The notes beneath the pieces are model-generated. The model was given only the letters and a program-made list of their open reading frames with translations, was not told the origin of the DNA and searched no databases. A DNA stretch of 32,394 nucleotides, taken from the IMG/VR virus record IMGVR_UViG_3300022752_000249, positions 1-32,394 of that record, one strand, 5' to 3'. Shown one piece after another: positions 1 to 7,151 of the stretch. The stretch is from a virus. Positions within the stretch are counted from its first letter, which is position 1. Each line of letters opens with the position of its first letter. A program made the position numbers and the translations under genes.

Positions 1-1292
1 ATCTTGGATTTACTTGGAGAAGCAAAAATAATATTATGTAAATTTTTTATATTAACTCCAGTAGAGAATGTCCCCACCGATGCTACTATTATAGCATTAT
101 TTTCTTTTTCTGTCAATTGTCTCACTAGTTCTCGTTGTTCTGTATCTGTGCCGCCATAAACAAAAAATACTTGTCTATTCTGTGCTTTGGATAAAATCAT
201 ATCATGAAGTATTTTACCATGTTTCTCGACATATTGAAATAAAACTAAGGTATTGCCTTTTTGATCTAATGCTAGATTTCTAATAAACTTATTTCTTTCA
301 TTATAGGAAACTATAAAGTCCATTTCCTGTTGATAATCATATCCTTTAACTGTTTTTCTTATTTCGTCTGGATATTCTAGAATAATACTATAAATCTGTA
401 GATCAGCCAAAGTCTTTTCTGTTATTAATTTTTTAGTAGTAGTAACTTTGTATACTGGTCCAAACAATCCTTCAAGAACTAACTTATGCGTTTTAGAACC
501 ATCTAAAGTACCAGTTGTTCCGATTCTAAACGGTGTAGAAATACATTTGTTAAGTATGCTGGTAAGTGATTTTGCCTTAAAGAGATGGGCTTCGTCACCA
601 TAAATGACGTGAAATTCGGAGAAAAATGCTTTGGGAAGTTTGTAAATTGACTGCCAAGTACTAATAACAACGTTGTATAAATTAGACTTTTCATAACCAC
701 CATAAATTCTATGACAATGTTCTGATGTTTTCCAACCATTTAGTTCCGAGTAATCTTGGAAATCTGAGTACATCTGTTCTACAAGGCTTGTTGTAGGAAC
801 AAGTATGAGTTGTCGTCTTCCATATTTTTCATGCCATCGTAATAGGCAGTAAATGATAAGAGATTTTCCCGAACCAGTTGGCGATAATAATAAGCGTCTT
901 CCATTGACAATTGCTTGATAGACTGCATCTATTTGATAATCCCTTATTTCTATACTTTTACCGTTTGAAACTAATTTCAAGCTAAGACAAAAAGCTTTTA
1001 CTTCTTCATAGCTTACGTTATCATATGATTTTTTGTAATTGCTTTCATCTACTACATATTCTCGTTCTTCAGCAAATTTTTTTAAATACTCTAAAAGACC
1101 AACATATATTTCTTTGGAGAATGTAGAAACTAGACGAATTTTGCCGTCCCAGATTCTGGATTTATACAAAGGATGAAATTTGGCTCCAGGGGCATCAAAA
1201 GTAAAATACTCAGATATTTCCTGCATAACAGAAGGACTGGTATTTAATACCAAGTGCACTTCATTTTTTTTGGATACTTCTATTATTGACAT
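1..1292 (-). CDS. uvsW: UvsW-like DNA/RNA helicase, cut by left edge
   Basis: Superfamily 2 helicase. In T4, UvsW unwinds branched DNA and R-loops during recombination-dependent replication and repair. I translated 430 codons from the ATG at 1292 without a stop; the frame runs off the window. An N-terminal segment around residues 40-55 (FHPLYKSRIWDGKIRL) resembles the T4 UvsW N-terminal domain. Walker A SPTGSGKS is near residue 140 (about 855-882), DEAH near residue 233 (585-596), a GTTGTLDGSK motif follows, and FSTGVNIKNLHNIIFASPSKSK lies at the very left edge, matching the T4 STGISVKNLH motif. T4 UvsW has 503 residues, so roughly 70 are missing, including the motif VI arginine region. The start lies 7 nt after the uvsY stop, suggesting co-transcription. 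No promoter is seen directly in front. Confidence 0.93.
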   Translation of the reverse strand, partial: MSIIEVSKKNEVHLVLNTSPSVMQEISEYFTFDAPGAKFHPLYKSRIWDGKIRLVSTFSKEIYVGLLEYLKKFAEEREYVVDESNYKKSYDNVSYEEVKAFCLSLKLVSNGKSIEIRDYQIDAVYQAIVNGRRLLLSPTGSGKSLIIYCLLRWHEKYGRRQLILVPTTSLVEQMYSDFQDYSELNGWKTSEHCHRIYGGYEKSNLYNVVISTWQSIYKLPKAFFSEFHVIYGDEAHLFKAKSLTSILNKCISTPFRIGTTGTLDGSKTHKLVLEGLFGPVYKVTTTKKLITEKTLADLQIYSIILEYPDEIRKTVKGYDYQQEMDFIVSYNERNKFIRNLALDQKGNTLVLFQYVEKHGKILHDMILSKAQNRQVFFVYGGTDTEQRELVRQLTEKENNAIIVASVGTFSTGVNIKNLHNIIFASPSKSK

Positions 1293-1299
1293 TATTGAA

Positions 1300-1740
1300 T
1301 CACATTAAACCATTCGTGAATTTTGCCCATTCTATGCTGGACTTTATATCCCATGTTCTTGAATTTATGGAACGAATAATTTGTTCCAATTGATACAAAA
1401 TAGTTTTATAGTATTCTACTTTATCTGTTAATAAAATTAAATCTATATCTCCCTGCAGAAATTCATCTATTTCATTTTTAAGAGGTTTGGCTCCTTGCCA
1501 TTGTTCCCATCCCTCTTCTTCTAATTCCGCACGAGACATCTCTCCCCGATAATATCGGTATTTCTTTCTTCTACAATTTAAGTAATCTGATTCCGTTTTT
1601 CTCAGATTAAGTCTTGTAGAGGAAAGAAGATTAATATATTTAGCATGAAGTAGCGGAACGCGAGCAGATTCTTTGCCTAGATTTGTTTCATCAATCTTGC
1701 AATCCTCTGCCCACATTAGCTGCAGATCAGAAAGTTTCAT
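1300..1740 (-). CDS. uvsY: UvsY-like recombination mediator
   Basis: 146 residues; T4 UvsY has 137. In T4, UvsY loads the UvsX recombinase onto single-stranded DNA coated with gp32. The sequence starts MKLSDLQ..W..D..ID and carries a basic segment (about residues 45-65, RKTESDYLNCRRKKYRYYRG) that corresponds in position and character to the T4 segment around ARLDYYSGRG. The C-terminal half (YYKTILYQLEQIIRSINSR.W.IK) matches the T4 helical C-terminus with LDAIKSRGFAIKH. Its ATG shares one base with the stop of the upstream glycosyltransferase-like gene (TAATG at 1738-1742), suggesting translational coupling, and uvsW follows 7 nt after its TGA. UvsX is not in the window. Confidence 0.88.
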   Translation of the reverse strand: MKLSDLQLMWAEDCKIDETNLGKESARVPLLHAKYINLLSSTRLNLRKTESDYLNCRRKKYRYYRGEMSRAELEEEGWEQWQGAKPLKNEIDEFLQGDIDLILLTDKVEYYKTILYQLEQIIRSINSRTWDIKSSIEWAKFTNGLM

Positions 1741-2615
1741 TAACTATTAATTTGAATAATTTGTGCAGGGTTGCCCTGAAAATTATAAGAGCCATAATGA
1801 TTAAGAGAGATAGAGGGATCTAACCAAATATCTCCGTTAATGGCTTGCCAGCGACGACAGAAGGTATAATCTTCAGACAAATATCGTTTATCAGTTGGAT
1901 CCAACATTGTATCAAACATTGCATAGAAAAAATCTTGTAATTCTGGTCCGGTATTTAAATCATTATTATATTTTAATTCAGGATATGCTGCAATCATTTT
2001 ATCTATTGCAGATCTTTTAATCATCATAAATCCTGTGCCGGCATCATGTAAACGAATTAATCCATTCTCAATAGCAATTTGTTTTGCATCTCTATTTACA
2101 AACTTAAAATTAATAGCATAATCGCTTCCTAGAGCAGCGATTTGTTGATCGGGCATAGTATCTTTACCCTGAACACCTTCACGAATACGTTGCCAATTAA
2201 CACCCTTTTTAGGATATGCGCCAACTACTACTTCTTTATTATGTGCAATTAATTTAAGAACATCCTCAGTTTGGAATTCAATGTCTGCATCAATAAACAA
2301 TAGATGAGAAAATCCCGATTGTAAAAAATATGCCAAAAGTACATTACGAGCCCTAGTTACTAGAGATTCGTTGGCAATTGTACCAAAAGCCAATGGTATT
2401 TGGTGTTGATTGAAAAAAGTCAGAGTTCTAATAACAGAACGAAAATAAGCCTCATGCAACATTCCCCCATAACAAGGAGTGCCAACAAATATTTTTTGTT
2501 TTCTTAGTTCATCTATTTTTATTTCTAACTGACCAGGTTGCGGGCCAACAACCGGAGAAGGTTGTGTTGTAATGTTTTGCGGAACAATTTTTGTAGGATT
2601 CAATTTAATTGCCAT
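1740..2615 (-). CDS. Glycosyltransferase-like protein (GT-A fold, DxD)
   Basis: 291 residues. After a proline-rich N-terminal stretch of about 35 residues, the core begins KIFVGTPCYGG (residues 41-51). It continues with an RARN..L..FL segment near residue 89 and LLFIDADIEF, whose D109-A-D111 is the DxD metal/nucleotide-sugar motif of GT-A enzymes. Near the C-terminus are YLSEDYTFCRRW and LNHYG, which resemble the acidic catalytic region and metal-binding histidine of such folds. No signal peptide or membrane segment is evident. A good Shine-Dalgarno (GGAG, 5 nt spacing) precedes the ATG at 2615. The gene sits between a tube-fold gene and uvsY. The substrate (DNA bases, a virion protein, or host glycan) cannot be read from the sequence; a transferase role is inferred from fold motifs. 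Confidence 0.72.
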   Translation of the reverse strand: MAIKLNPTKIVPQNITTQPSPVVGPQPGQLEIKIDELRKQKIFVGTPCYGGMLHEAYFRSVIRTLTFFNQHQIPLAFGTIANESLVTRARNVLLAYFLQSGFSHLLFIDADIEFQTEDVLKLIAHNKEVVVGAYPKKGVNWQRIREGVQGKDTMPDQQIAALGSDYAINFKFVNRDAKQIAIENGLIRLHDAGTGFMMIKRSAIDKMIAAYPELKYNNDLNTGPELQDFFYAMFDTMLDPTDKRYLSEDYTFCRRWQAINGDIWLDPSISLNHYGSYNFQGNPAQIIQINS

Positions 2616-2631
2616 ACTAACTCCAAAAGAT

Positions 2632-3219
2632 TTATAAAGATTCTATTTCAAATAGTTTATATCTGAATGCTGCTATTGCTGTTAAATAATTTACTTGGGA
2701 TGTTGCTACATCATAATCTAAAGCTTCTAAGGAAATGGGAAATAACTCTTTAAAAATTATATTGATTTTAGGATTGTTTGTCGAGTCTAAAATAGTTAAA
2801 GTTCCATCTGAGTATGCCAAAACTTCAGTATTATTTTGTTTATTTCTTATAAATGGAAAAGCTGATGGTCTTAGTTTAGCAAAAGATTCAAATTGAGTAT
2901 AATCATTTGGAAATCCCAATGCTACTAACCATTTGTATAATTCTAAGTAATTGGACATATCTTCAGAAATCAAAAATCTAACAGTAAAATCGCCATAAAC
3001 CAATTTATCGCCTATAGTTGGGATATCTACAAAAGGTGTTGTTTGTAAGGCAAACCCCAAAGCTAAAGAGGGAAGATTGGCAGATTGACAAGTATATGAA
3101 GTATTTGGTAAATCTCTAATAGTAAATCTGAAAGCATTTGGTCTTAGAAAGTCATAGGTAGTGGGCCTAGAGCTTTCATAAGCAGTTTTTACAATACTTA
3201 TATTACCTGTATATGCCAT
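2632..3219 (-). CDS. Tail-tube-fold protein (gp19/gp54-like paralogue)
   Basis: 195 residues from the ATG at 3219. An in-frame GTG at 3231 is possible, but GGAGG at 3225-3229 is correctly spaced (5 nt) for 3219 and overlaps the GTG reading, so the shorter form is preferred. The pattern FLRPNAFRFTI....YTCQSANLPSLALG, followed by PFVDIPTIGDKLVYGDFTVRFLISED, then GTLTILD and a C-terminal LEALDYD....Y....AFRYKLFEI, parallels T4 gp19 (RPN.F.V, C.A..LP, AGDRTF.D..VTV.ND, LQLDWD). It is therefore probably a member of the tube/tube-initiator/terminator fold family. It is distinct from the main tube gene at 8690-9277. It has its own late promoter and lies after the gp23 terminator. An exact T4 equivalent (gp54, gp48, gp3 position) cannot be fixed. 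Confidence 0.65.
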   Translation of the reverse strand: MAYTGNISIVKTAYESSRPTTYDFLRPNAFRFTIRDLPNTSYTCQSANLPSLALGFALQTTPFVDIPTIGDKLVYGDFTVRFLISEDMSNYLELYKWLVALGFPNDYTQFESFAKLRPSAFPFIRNKQNNTEVLAYSDGTLTILDSTNNPKINIIFKELFPISLEALDYDVATSQVNYLTAIAAFRYKLFEIESL

Positions 3220-3234
3220 TTGTACCTCCACTTA

Positions 3235-3242
3235 TATTTATA
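3235..3242 (-). promoter_or_regulatory. T4-type late promoter box TATAAATA
   Basis: Exact TATAAATA on the minus strand, 15 bases upstream of the tube-fold gene ATG (3219). In T4 this -10-like element is read by gp55 with gp33/gp45. It directly follows the gp23 terminator, so it probably restarts transcription for the tube-fold, glycosyltransferase, uvsY and uvsW run. The transcript leader would be very short and begin close to the GGAGG. Confidence 0.75.
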
Positions 3243-3273
3243 AAGACAAAAAAGGGGATCCTAGGATCCCCTT
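3240..3273 (-). terminator. Intrinsic terminator after gp23
   Basis: A perfect inverted repeat, AAGGGGATCCT (3252-3262) paired with AGGATCCCCTT (3263-3273), is followed on the minus strand by a T-rich run (TTTTGTCTTTA). It begins about 20 nt after the gp23 TAA. The GC-rich stem stands out in an AT-rich genome. It would end the abundant gp23 transcript. Confidence 0.9.
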
Positions 3274-3292
3274 AAGATCGCTCTTACGGCGA

Positions 3293-4597
3293 TTACATCA
3301 AATTAACAACCTTGGTACGGCGGTAGTACTGATTGCGATCTGCTGTGAATGTAGCACCATCTAAATCAGTTGTATTTGCCGATGATGTCACATATGGGTT
3401 AGCAATTAAACCATAACGTGTCTTGAAGCCAATCTTTGGCTGGAAGCTATTAGGATCAACTGCACGAACCATTTGAAGTGGAACATATGGGCAATAGAAT
3501 AAACCTGCGTCATATGGACTTGAACCTTTATATCCAACAACATAAAACTGATTAGCATTATTAAGATTTGCTGAATATGGATCAATGTATACGCGATAGC
3601 GTCCATTCAAAACACCCGCAAATGTGTTGCCTGTGTCATCTACGTTAAGATTTGTTGATAAAGCTGGAGCATAATCAAGAACACCTGACATAGCTAATGC
3701 ACTTGCAACGTCTGCAGAGCAAACAATGAAGTTACCTTTACCACGACGTGTATCTTGGGCAATTGCGTTAGCATCGCGCTCAATATTGAATAACAAACCC
3801 TTGAAGCGCTCTACTGACCAACGACCATTAGAATCGATATCTAGATCAAATGTACCTGCAGTTGCGGTTGCTGGTGAACCTGGCTTAGCTACGGTGTAGA
3901 TCAAACGAACGATTTCACGATTGATCTCAAACATAAATTCTTGCGAAAGAATGTTTGATAACTCCGACTCAGCATCAAGACCATGAATTGCTTTCAAGTC
4001 TTGTGCTAATTCAACAGTGTATTCTGCTTTCAATGCACGTGATTTAGCAGTAACTGTTGTCTTATCAATCGAGAAAGACATCTCACTAAATGCACCACCC
4101 TGTGTAGCACCTGTACCAGTAAGATTTTCTGCTGAAGCTGTAGTCAATCCACCGCTAGTTGTATAAGTACCACTAACTGGGTTTGAACCTGTATGTGTAC
4201 CTGCACCAGTAAACGCAGTGTTAGCTTCATTGAAAAGAGCTTCTACACGTGTTGAAGTATTGGCACGCTCTGAACCATAGATTGATCTCATTGCAAAGAT
4301 CAAACCAGTGGGACCAGTCATAGGCTGAACACCACAAATGTCATATGCCATTAAATTTGGCATAGAACGGCGGACCAATCCTATTAAAATTGGATCATAT
4401 GCTTGAATACCGCTGGTGGCTTGAATGTTGTTTGAAGGAGCTTCCAAAAGTGCTGATCGCTCTTCACGTAAGGATTTTTCCTGATTTTCAAGCAATACTG
4501 CAGTAACAGCTCGCTTATAGGCATCTTTAATTTCTGGTAAATCGGGATGCTTGATAATAGCATCCCATTTTTGTTGTAATTGTTCTGATAAAAACAT
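3293..4597 (-). CDS. gp23: Major capsid protein
   Basis: 434 residues, HK97-fold capsid family of T4-like phages (T4 gp23 has 521). The N-terminal helical region ends in ALLEAPSNN. L50-L51-E52 fits the L/I-x-E consensus of the gp21 protease, so maturation after E52 is predicted. Then come typical gp23 features: YDPILIGLVRRSMPNLMAYDICGVQPM.GPTGLIFAMRS.YG (residues 66-110), a Ser/Thr/Gly-rich loop, SFSIDKTTVTAKSRALKAEYTVELAQDL.A.HGLDAE.EL..IL..E....INREIVR, a GNFIVCSADVASAL segment, and a C-terminal NQYYRRTKVVNLM. Start is ATG with AAGGAG 6 nt upstream. It lies 26 nt after gp22 with no own late box, so it is probably transcribed from the gp22 promoter and stopped by the terminator at 3240-3273. 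The expected neighbour gp24 (vertex protein) is not present. Confidence 0.97.
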   Translation of the reverse strand: MFLSEQLQQKWDAIIKHPDLPEIKDAYKRAVTAVLLENQEKSLREERSALLEAPSNNIQATSGIQAYDPILIGLVRRSMPNLMAYDICGVQPMTGPTGLIFAMRSIYGSERANTSTRVEALFNEANTAFTGAGTHTGSNPVSGTYTTSGGLTTASAENLTGTGATQGGAFSEMSFSIDKTTVTAKSRALKAEYTVELAQDLKAIHGLDAESELSNILSQEFMFEINREIVRLIYTVAKPGSPATATAGTFDLDIDSNGRWSVERFKGLLFNIERDANAIAQDTRRGKGNFIVCSADVASALAMSGVLDYAPALSTNLNVDDTGNTFAGVLNGRYRVYIDPYSANLNNANQFYVVGYKGSSPYDAGLFYCPYVPLQMVRAVDPNSFQPKIGFKTRYGLIANPYVTSSANTTDLDGATFTADRNQYYRRTKVVNLM

Positions 4598-4623
4598 CTT
4601 GTTCTCCTTGAAACCTTTGAAAT

Positions 4624-5739
4624 TTAAGCACGCTTAACTGATCTGGACAATGCCTTAGCATAGGCTTCAACTGTGCTACTAGTTACAGCAGTGTCAGTTG
4701 TTTCCGAAGTGTCCTCAATTAGTGTTTGTGCCTGGGGTTGAGTTTTAGGTGTAATTTTATTCTTTGGAAAATAATTATCTTTAATAACAGACACTTTCTC
4801 TTTAAACATGTCTGAATCATCAAAATTTACACCCTCAACTAGTTTTCTTAATTTGGCCGATTCTGTATCAGCTAAATCCTTGGACATTTCATCTAAAATA
4901 GCATCACGTTTTAATTCTGCAACTTGAGAGTTAAGCTCAATATTGGTGTTAATAGCTTCATCTAATTTAGCTTCTAATTCTTCAGCTTTATCTTGAAGTT
5001 CACCAACAACATCATATCTATCTTCTGGGACTTCAACATAATGTTCTTTAAAAAGATTCTTCAATCCTAAAATAAAATCTTCAGCAATTTCAGTACGTAA
5101 ACCATTTTCTATTGCTAAAGCGTTGTCTTGCATATACTGCTCTACAACATAATTCATATAAGAATCAATCTTATCCACCATACCTTCTCGTACTTCTTCA
5201 AAGTCCTGAATAAATTTTTCTTCTAATGAAGCAGTTATTTTCTCCATCTCATGATTTACACGAGCAATAACTGCTGCTTCAAAAATTTCTGTAGCTTTTT
5301 CTTTAAACTCTTCTGAAAGATCCTTACCGAAAATGGGAGACAGATCAATAGCATCTGGCTCACTAATTTCTTCTATATCACCTTCTAGATCCTCTTCCTC
5401 ACTCATAGGGGCATTGCCGCTAGAATTTTGCATATTAATTACTTTGGTTGGATCATCTGTGGTAGTAAAATTAGGAGCAGTACCCGGACCTTTAGCTTGG
5501 AGATTATTTTTGCTAATTCCCTTGCTAACCTTGGTTCCCTGATTTTCTGTCTCATCCCTCTCTTCAAAAGAAGAATCCTCAGAACTTCCCTGTTTCGGAC
5601 TAGAAGCATCGCCCGGATTAGCAGGCTTGATAGTAGTATCTTTGCTAACAGATCCTGCACCCATTTGATCAGCTTCGTCAAGACCTGCTTTTGCTTCTAC
5701 ACGCGCTAGCAACTCTTTAATTTTGCTTTCTACTGACAT
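4624..5739 (-). CDS. gp22: Prohead core scaffolding protein
   Basis: 371 residues, very acidic, low-complexity N-terminal third (GDASSPKQGSSEDSS..ERDETE) as in marine T4-like gp22. The middle is long alpha-helix/coiled coil (about residues 150-290, e.g. ELQDKAEELEAKLDEAINTN). The C-terminus is basic (AKALSRSVKRA), plausibly contacting the capsid shell as in other scaffolds. Scaffold proteins fill the prohead and are degraded by gp21. TAGGAG precedes the ATG at 5739, and an exact late promoter box lies 29 nt upstream. Position between gp21 and gp23 is as in T4. Confidence 0.88.
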   Translation of the reverse strand: MSVESKIKELLARVEAKAGLDEADQMGAGSVSKDTTIKPANPGDASSPKQGSSEDSSFEERDETENQGTKVSKGISKNNLQAKGPGTAPNFTTTDDPTKVINMQNSSGNAPMSEEEDLEGDIEEISEPDAIDLSPIFGKDLSEEFKEKATEIFEAAVIARVNHEMEKITASLEEKFIQDFEEVREGMVDKIDSYMNYVVEQYMQDNALAIENGLRTEIAEDFILGLKNLFKEHYVEVPEDRYDVVGELQDKAEELEAKLDEAINTNIELNSQVAELKRDAILDEMSKDLADTESAKLRKLVEGVNFDDSDMFKEKVSVIKDNYFPKNKITPKTQPQAQTLIEDTSETTDTAVTSSTVEAYAKALSRSVKRA

Positions 5740-5767
5740 TATTGTCTCCTAATGGAATTTACTCAAT

Positions 5768-5775
5768 TATTTATA
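5768..5775 (-). promoter_or_regulatory. T4-type late promoter box TATAAATA
   Basis: Exact TATAAATA on the minus strand, beginning 2 nt after the gp21 stop codon and ending 29 bases before the gp22 ATG. It would drive gp22 and gp23, the most heavily needed head proteins, up to the terminator at 3240-3273. Confidence 0.8.
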
Positions 5776-5776
5776 A

Positions 5777-6427
5777 TTATGGTTTACTAGACAAACTAGA
5801 CATGAACTGCTCAAAGATTTTAATTTTAATAAAATCTAAATCTTTTGATTTGGCTTCTTTTAAATGTTTTTTGGCATTTTCTATTTCAATGGCTTTCCAA
5901 ATACCGTTTTCACAAATCCAATCTACATTCTCCATAATACCTTGGACAAAAGCATCTGGGGCGGAAGGATCTGACACTATATCTACTGTAGCTAAATGAA
6001 AATCGTCTTGAACTTCCATTATTCCGTTTTTTTCCTTTAACGATCCCAATCCTCTAGAAGATACTCCAAGCATCACGCCTTCCTCAATAAAATTTTTAGC
6101 AATTTTGCCCATCGGTGTTTCTAGTATCTTGGCTCGACCAACCACATTATCTTCATTAAATTTTAAACTTGTAATTAAATGTGACACTTGATTCAAATTT
6201 ATCTGTGGATTTGGAGGATGTCCGAGTTCCCCTAACGAACGTTTTTGTTCAATAAGAGATTGATATCTATTAATCTCTTTTTCCATTACTGATCTTGGAT
6301 AAATTCTACTATTTTTGTTCGGTTTATTCGATTGCATAAAGATGCCTTCTATAAAGACATTCTTATTGCCATCAGATTCCTCGGTGATATACTGAATATT
6401 GTGAGTAACTTCCGTTATAAGTTTCAT
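5777..6427 (-). CDS. gp21: Prohead maturation protease
   Basis: 216 residues, close to T4 gp21 (212). Serine protease of the herpesvirus-assemblin-like fold that cleaves scaffold and capsid proteins during head maturation. Diagnostic blocks: VFIEGIFMQSN...N.RIYP (about 24-44), LGELGHPPNPQINL with the catalytic histidine near residue 69, VVGRAKIL (about 95-105), and GVSSRGLGS with the nucleophilic serine near residue 122. DFHLATVDIVSDPSAPDAFV follows, matching T4 VGVDAVWGPSAPDAWV. The ATG is 1 nt after the previous gene's stop and lacks a clear Shine-Dalgarno, so translational coupling is likely. Confidence 0.95.
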   Translation of the reverse strand: MKLITEVTHNIQYITEESDGNKNVFIEGIFMQSNKPNKNSRIYPRSVMEKEINRYQSLIEQKRSLGELGHPPNPQINLNQVSHLITSLKFNEDNVVGRAKILETPMGKIAKNFIEEGVMLGVSSRGLGSLKEKNGIMEVQDDFHLATVDIVSDPSAPDAFVQGIMENVDWICENGIWKAIEIENAKKHLKEAKSKDLDFIKIKIFEQFMSSLSSKP

Positions 6428-6428
6428 T

Positions 6429-6830
6429 TTAATCGTATTTGCTAGAAAGAGTTTGTTGATTTGGCAAGGTATAACCCTGTGTCTTAGATAACGTTAAAAA
6501 TACAGTCCCGCCTGATCCACTAAGAGTACAATCTAAATTTGCGTTATTATTGGCAGTATCAGTAAATCCAAATTGTTGATTTAGGGACCAATTATCATTA
6601 CCATACAATACCATTACTGTACTACTATTTCTTGCAATAGTTAAAGAATCTGTGCCTCCAAATGTCCACAAAATACCTGCTATATTTACATTAGAATTAG
6701 CATATCCTAAAAAAGATTCCTTGGTAGTTTTAAGATCAGTATTTAAATCAATAGTAGAAGATCCCGAACCAACCAATTTAACTACAGCAGTTTGTGGTGT
6801 TTTCTTTAGTACAGTTTTAGTTACTGCCAT
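6429..6830 (-). CDS. Small beta-rich virion-associated protein
   Basis: 133 residues, starting MAVTKTVLKKTPQTAVVKLVG. It contains mainly alternating hydrophobic beta-strand patterns with short turns (LGYANSNVNIAGILWTF, LTIARNSSTVMVLYG, FLTLSKTQGYTLP) and no catalytic motif, membrane segment or coiled coil. Such proteins occur in marine T4-like phages beside the portal/protease genes. A head decoration or other minor virion role is inferred from location only. The Shine-Dalgarno (AAGGA) is inside the last codons of the upstream 102-aa gene. It occupies roughly the place of T4 gp68 but shows no visible similarity to it. Confidence 0.7.
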   Translation of the reverse strand: MAVTKTVLKKTPQTAVVKLVGSGSSTIDLNTDLKTTKESFLGYANSNVNIAGILWTFGGTDSLTIARNSSTVMVLYGNDNWSLNQQFGFTDTANNNANLDCTLSGSGGTVFLTLSKTQGYTLPNQQTLSSKYD

Positions 6831-6833
6831 TTA

Positions 6834-7142
6834 TTATTCCTTGTTTGAACCATCAGATTCTTTATGACTCTTATAACCCTTATTCTTCATATACCAGGCT
6901 AAAGCATAAGGATTATCTATCTCTTTATGTTTCTTCATTGCCTTAATTGTTCCCTCAAACCCAGGAGGGGATACTTCTTCTATTTCTTTATTGTAAATTG
7001 TTTTAGCAATTTCATTTTTCTTATCATCTATAGCATCTGCTAATTTAAATTTCATTAACTCATTGAATTTATCTAGAGCATCAACACTTTTATCTGATAA
7101 TATATCATCTATCATAGATTTTATAACAACTGAGTTATCCAT
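6834..7142 (-). CDS. Small prohead-core-type protein (gp67 position)
   Basis: 102 residues, helical and charged. The N-terminal half (IKSMIDDILSDKSVDALDKFNELMKFKLADAIDDKKNEIAKTIY) looks like a small core/scaffold helix pair. The C-terminal part has PPGFEGTIKAMKKHKEIDNPYALAWYMKNKGYK, a motif recurrent in T4-like phages next to the portal gene. T4 has the prohead core protein gp67 (80 aa) at this position, so a core role is inferred from synteny. Start is ATG with AAGGA upstream, 9 nt after the portal stop. Confidence 0.72.
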   Translation of the reverse strand: MDNSVVIKSMIDDILSDKSVDALDKFNELMKFKLADAIDDKKNEIAKTIYNKEIEEVSPPGFEGTIKAMKKHKEIDNPYALAWYMKNKGYKSHKESDGSNKE

Positions 7143-7151
7143 AAATTTTCC

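Noticed and set aside
503-739. 78-codon minus-strand frame inside uvsW
   Set aside because: Out of frame with the helicase motifs (DEAH and surrounding), so it is a shadow.
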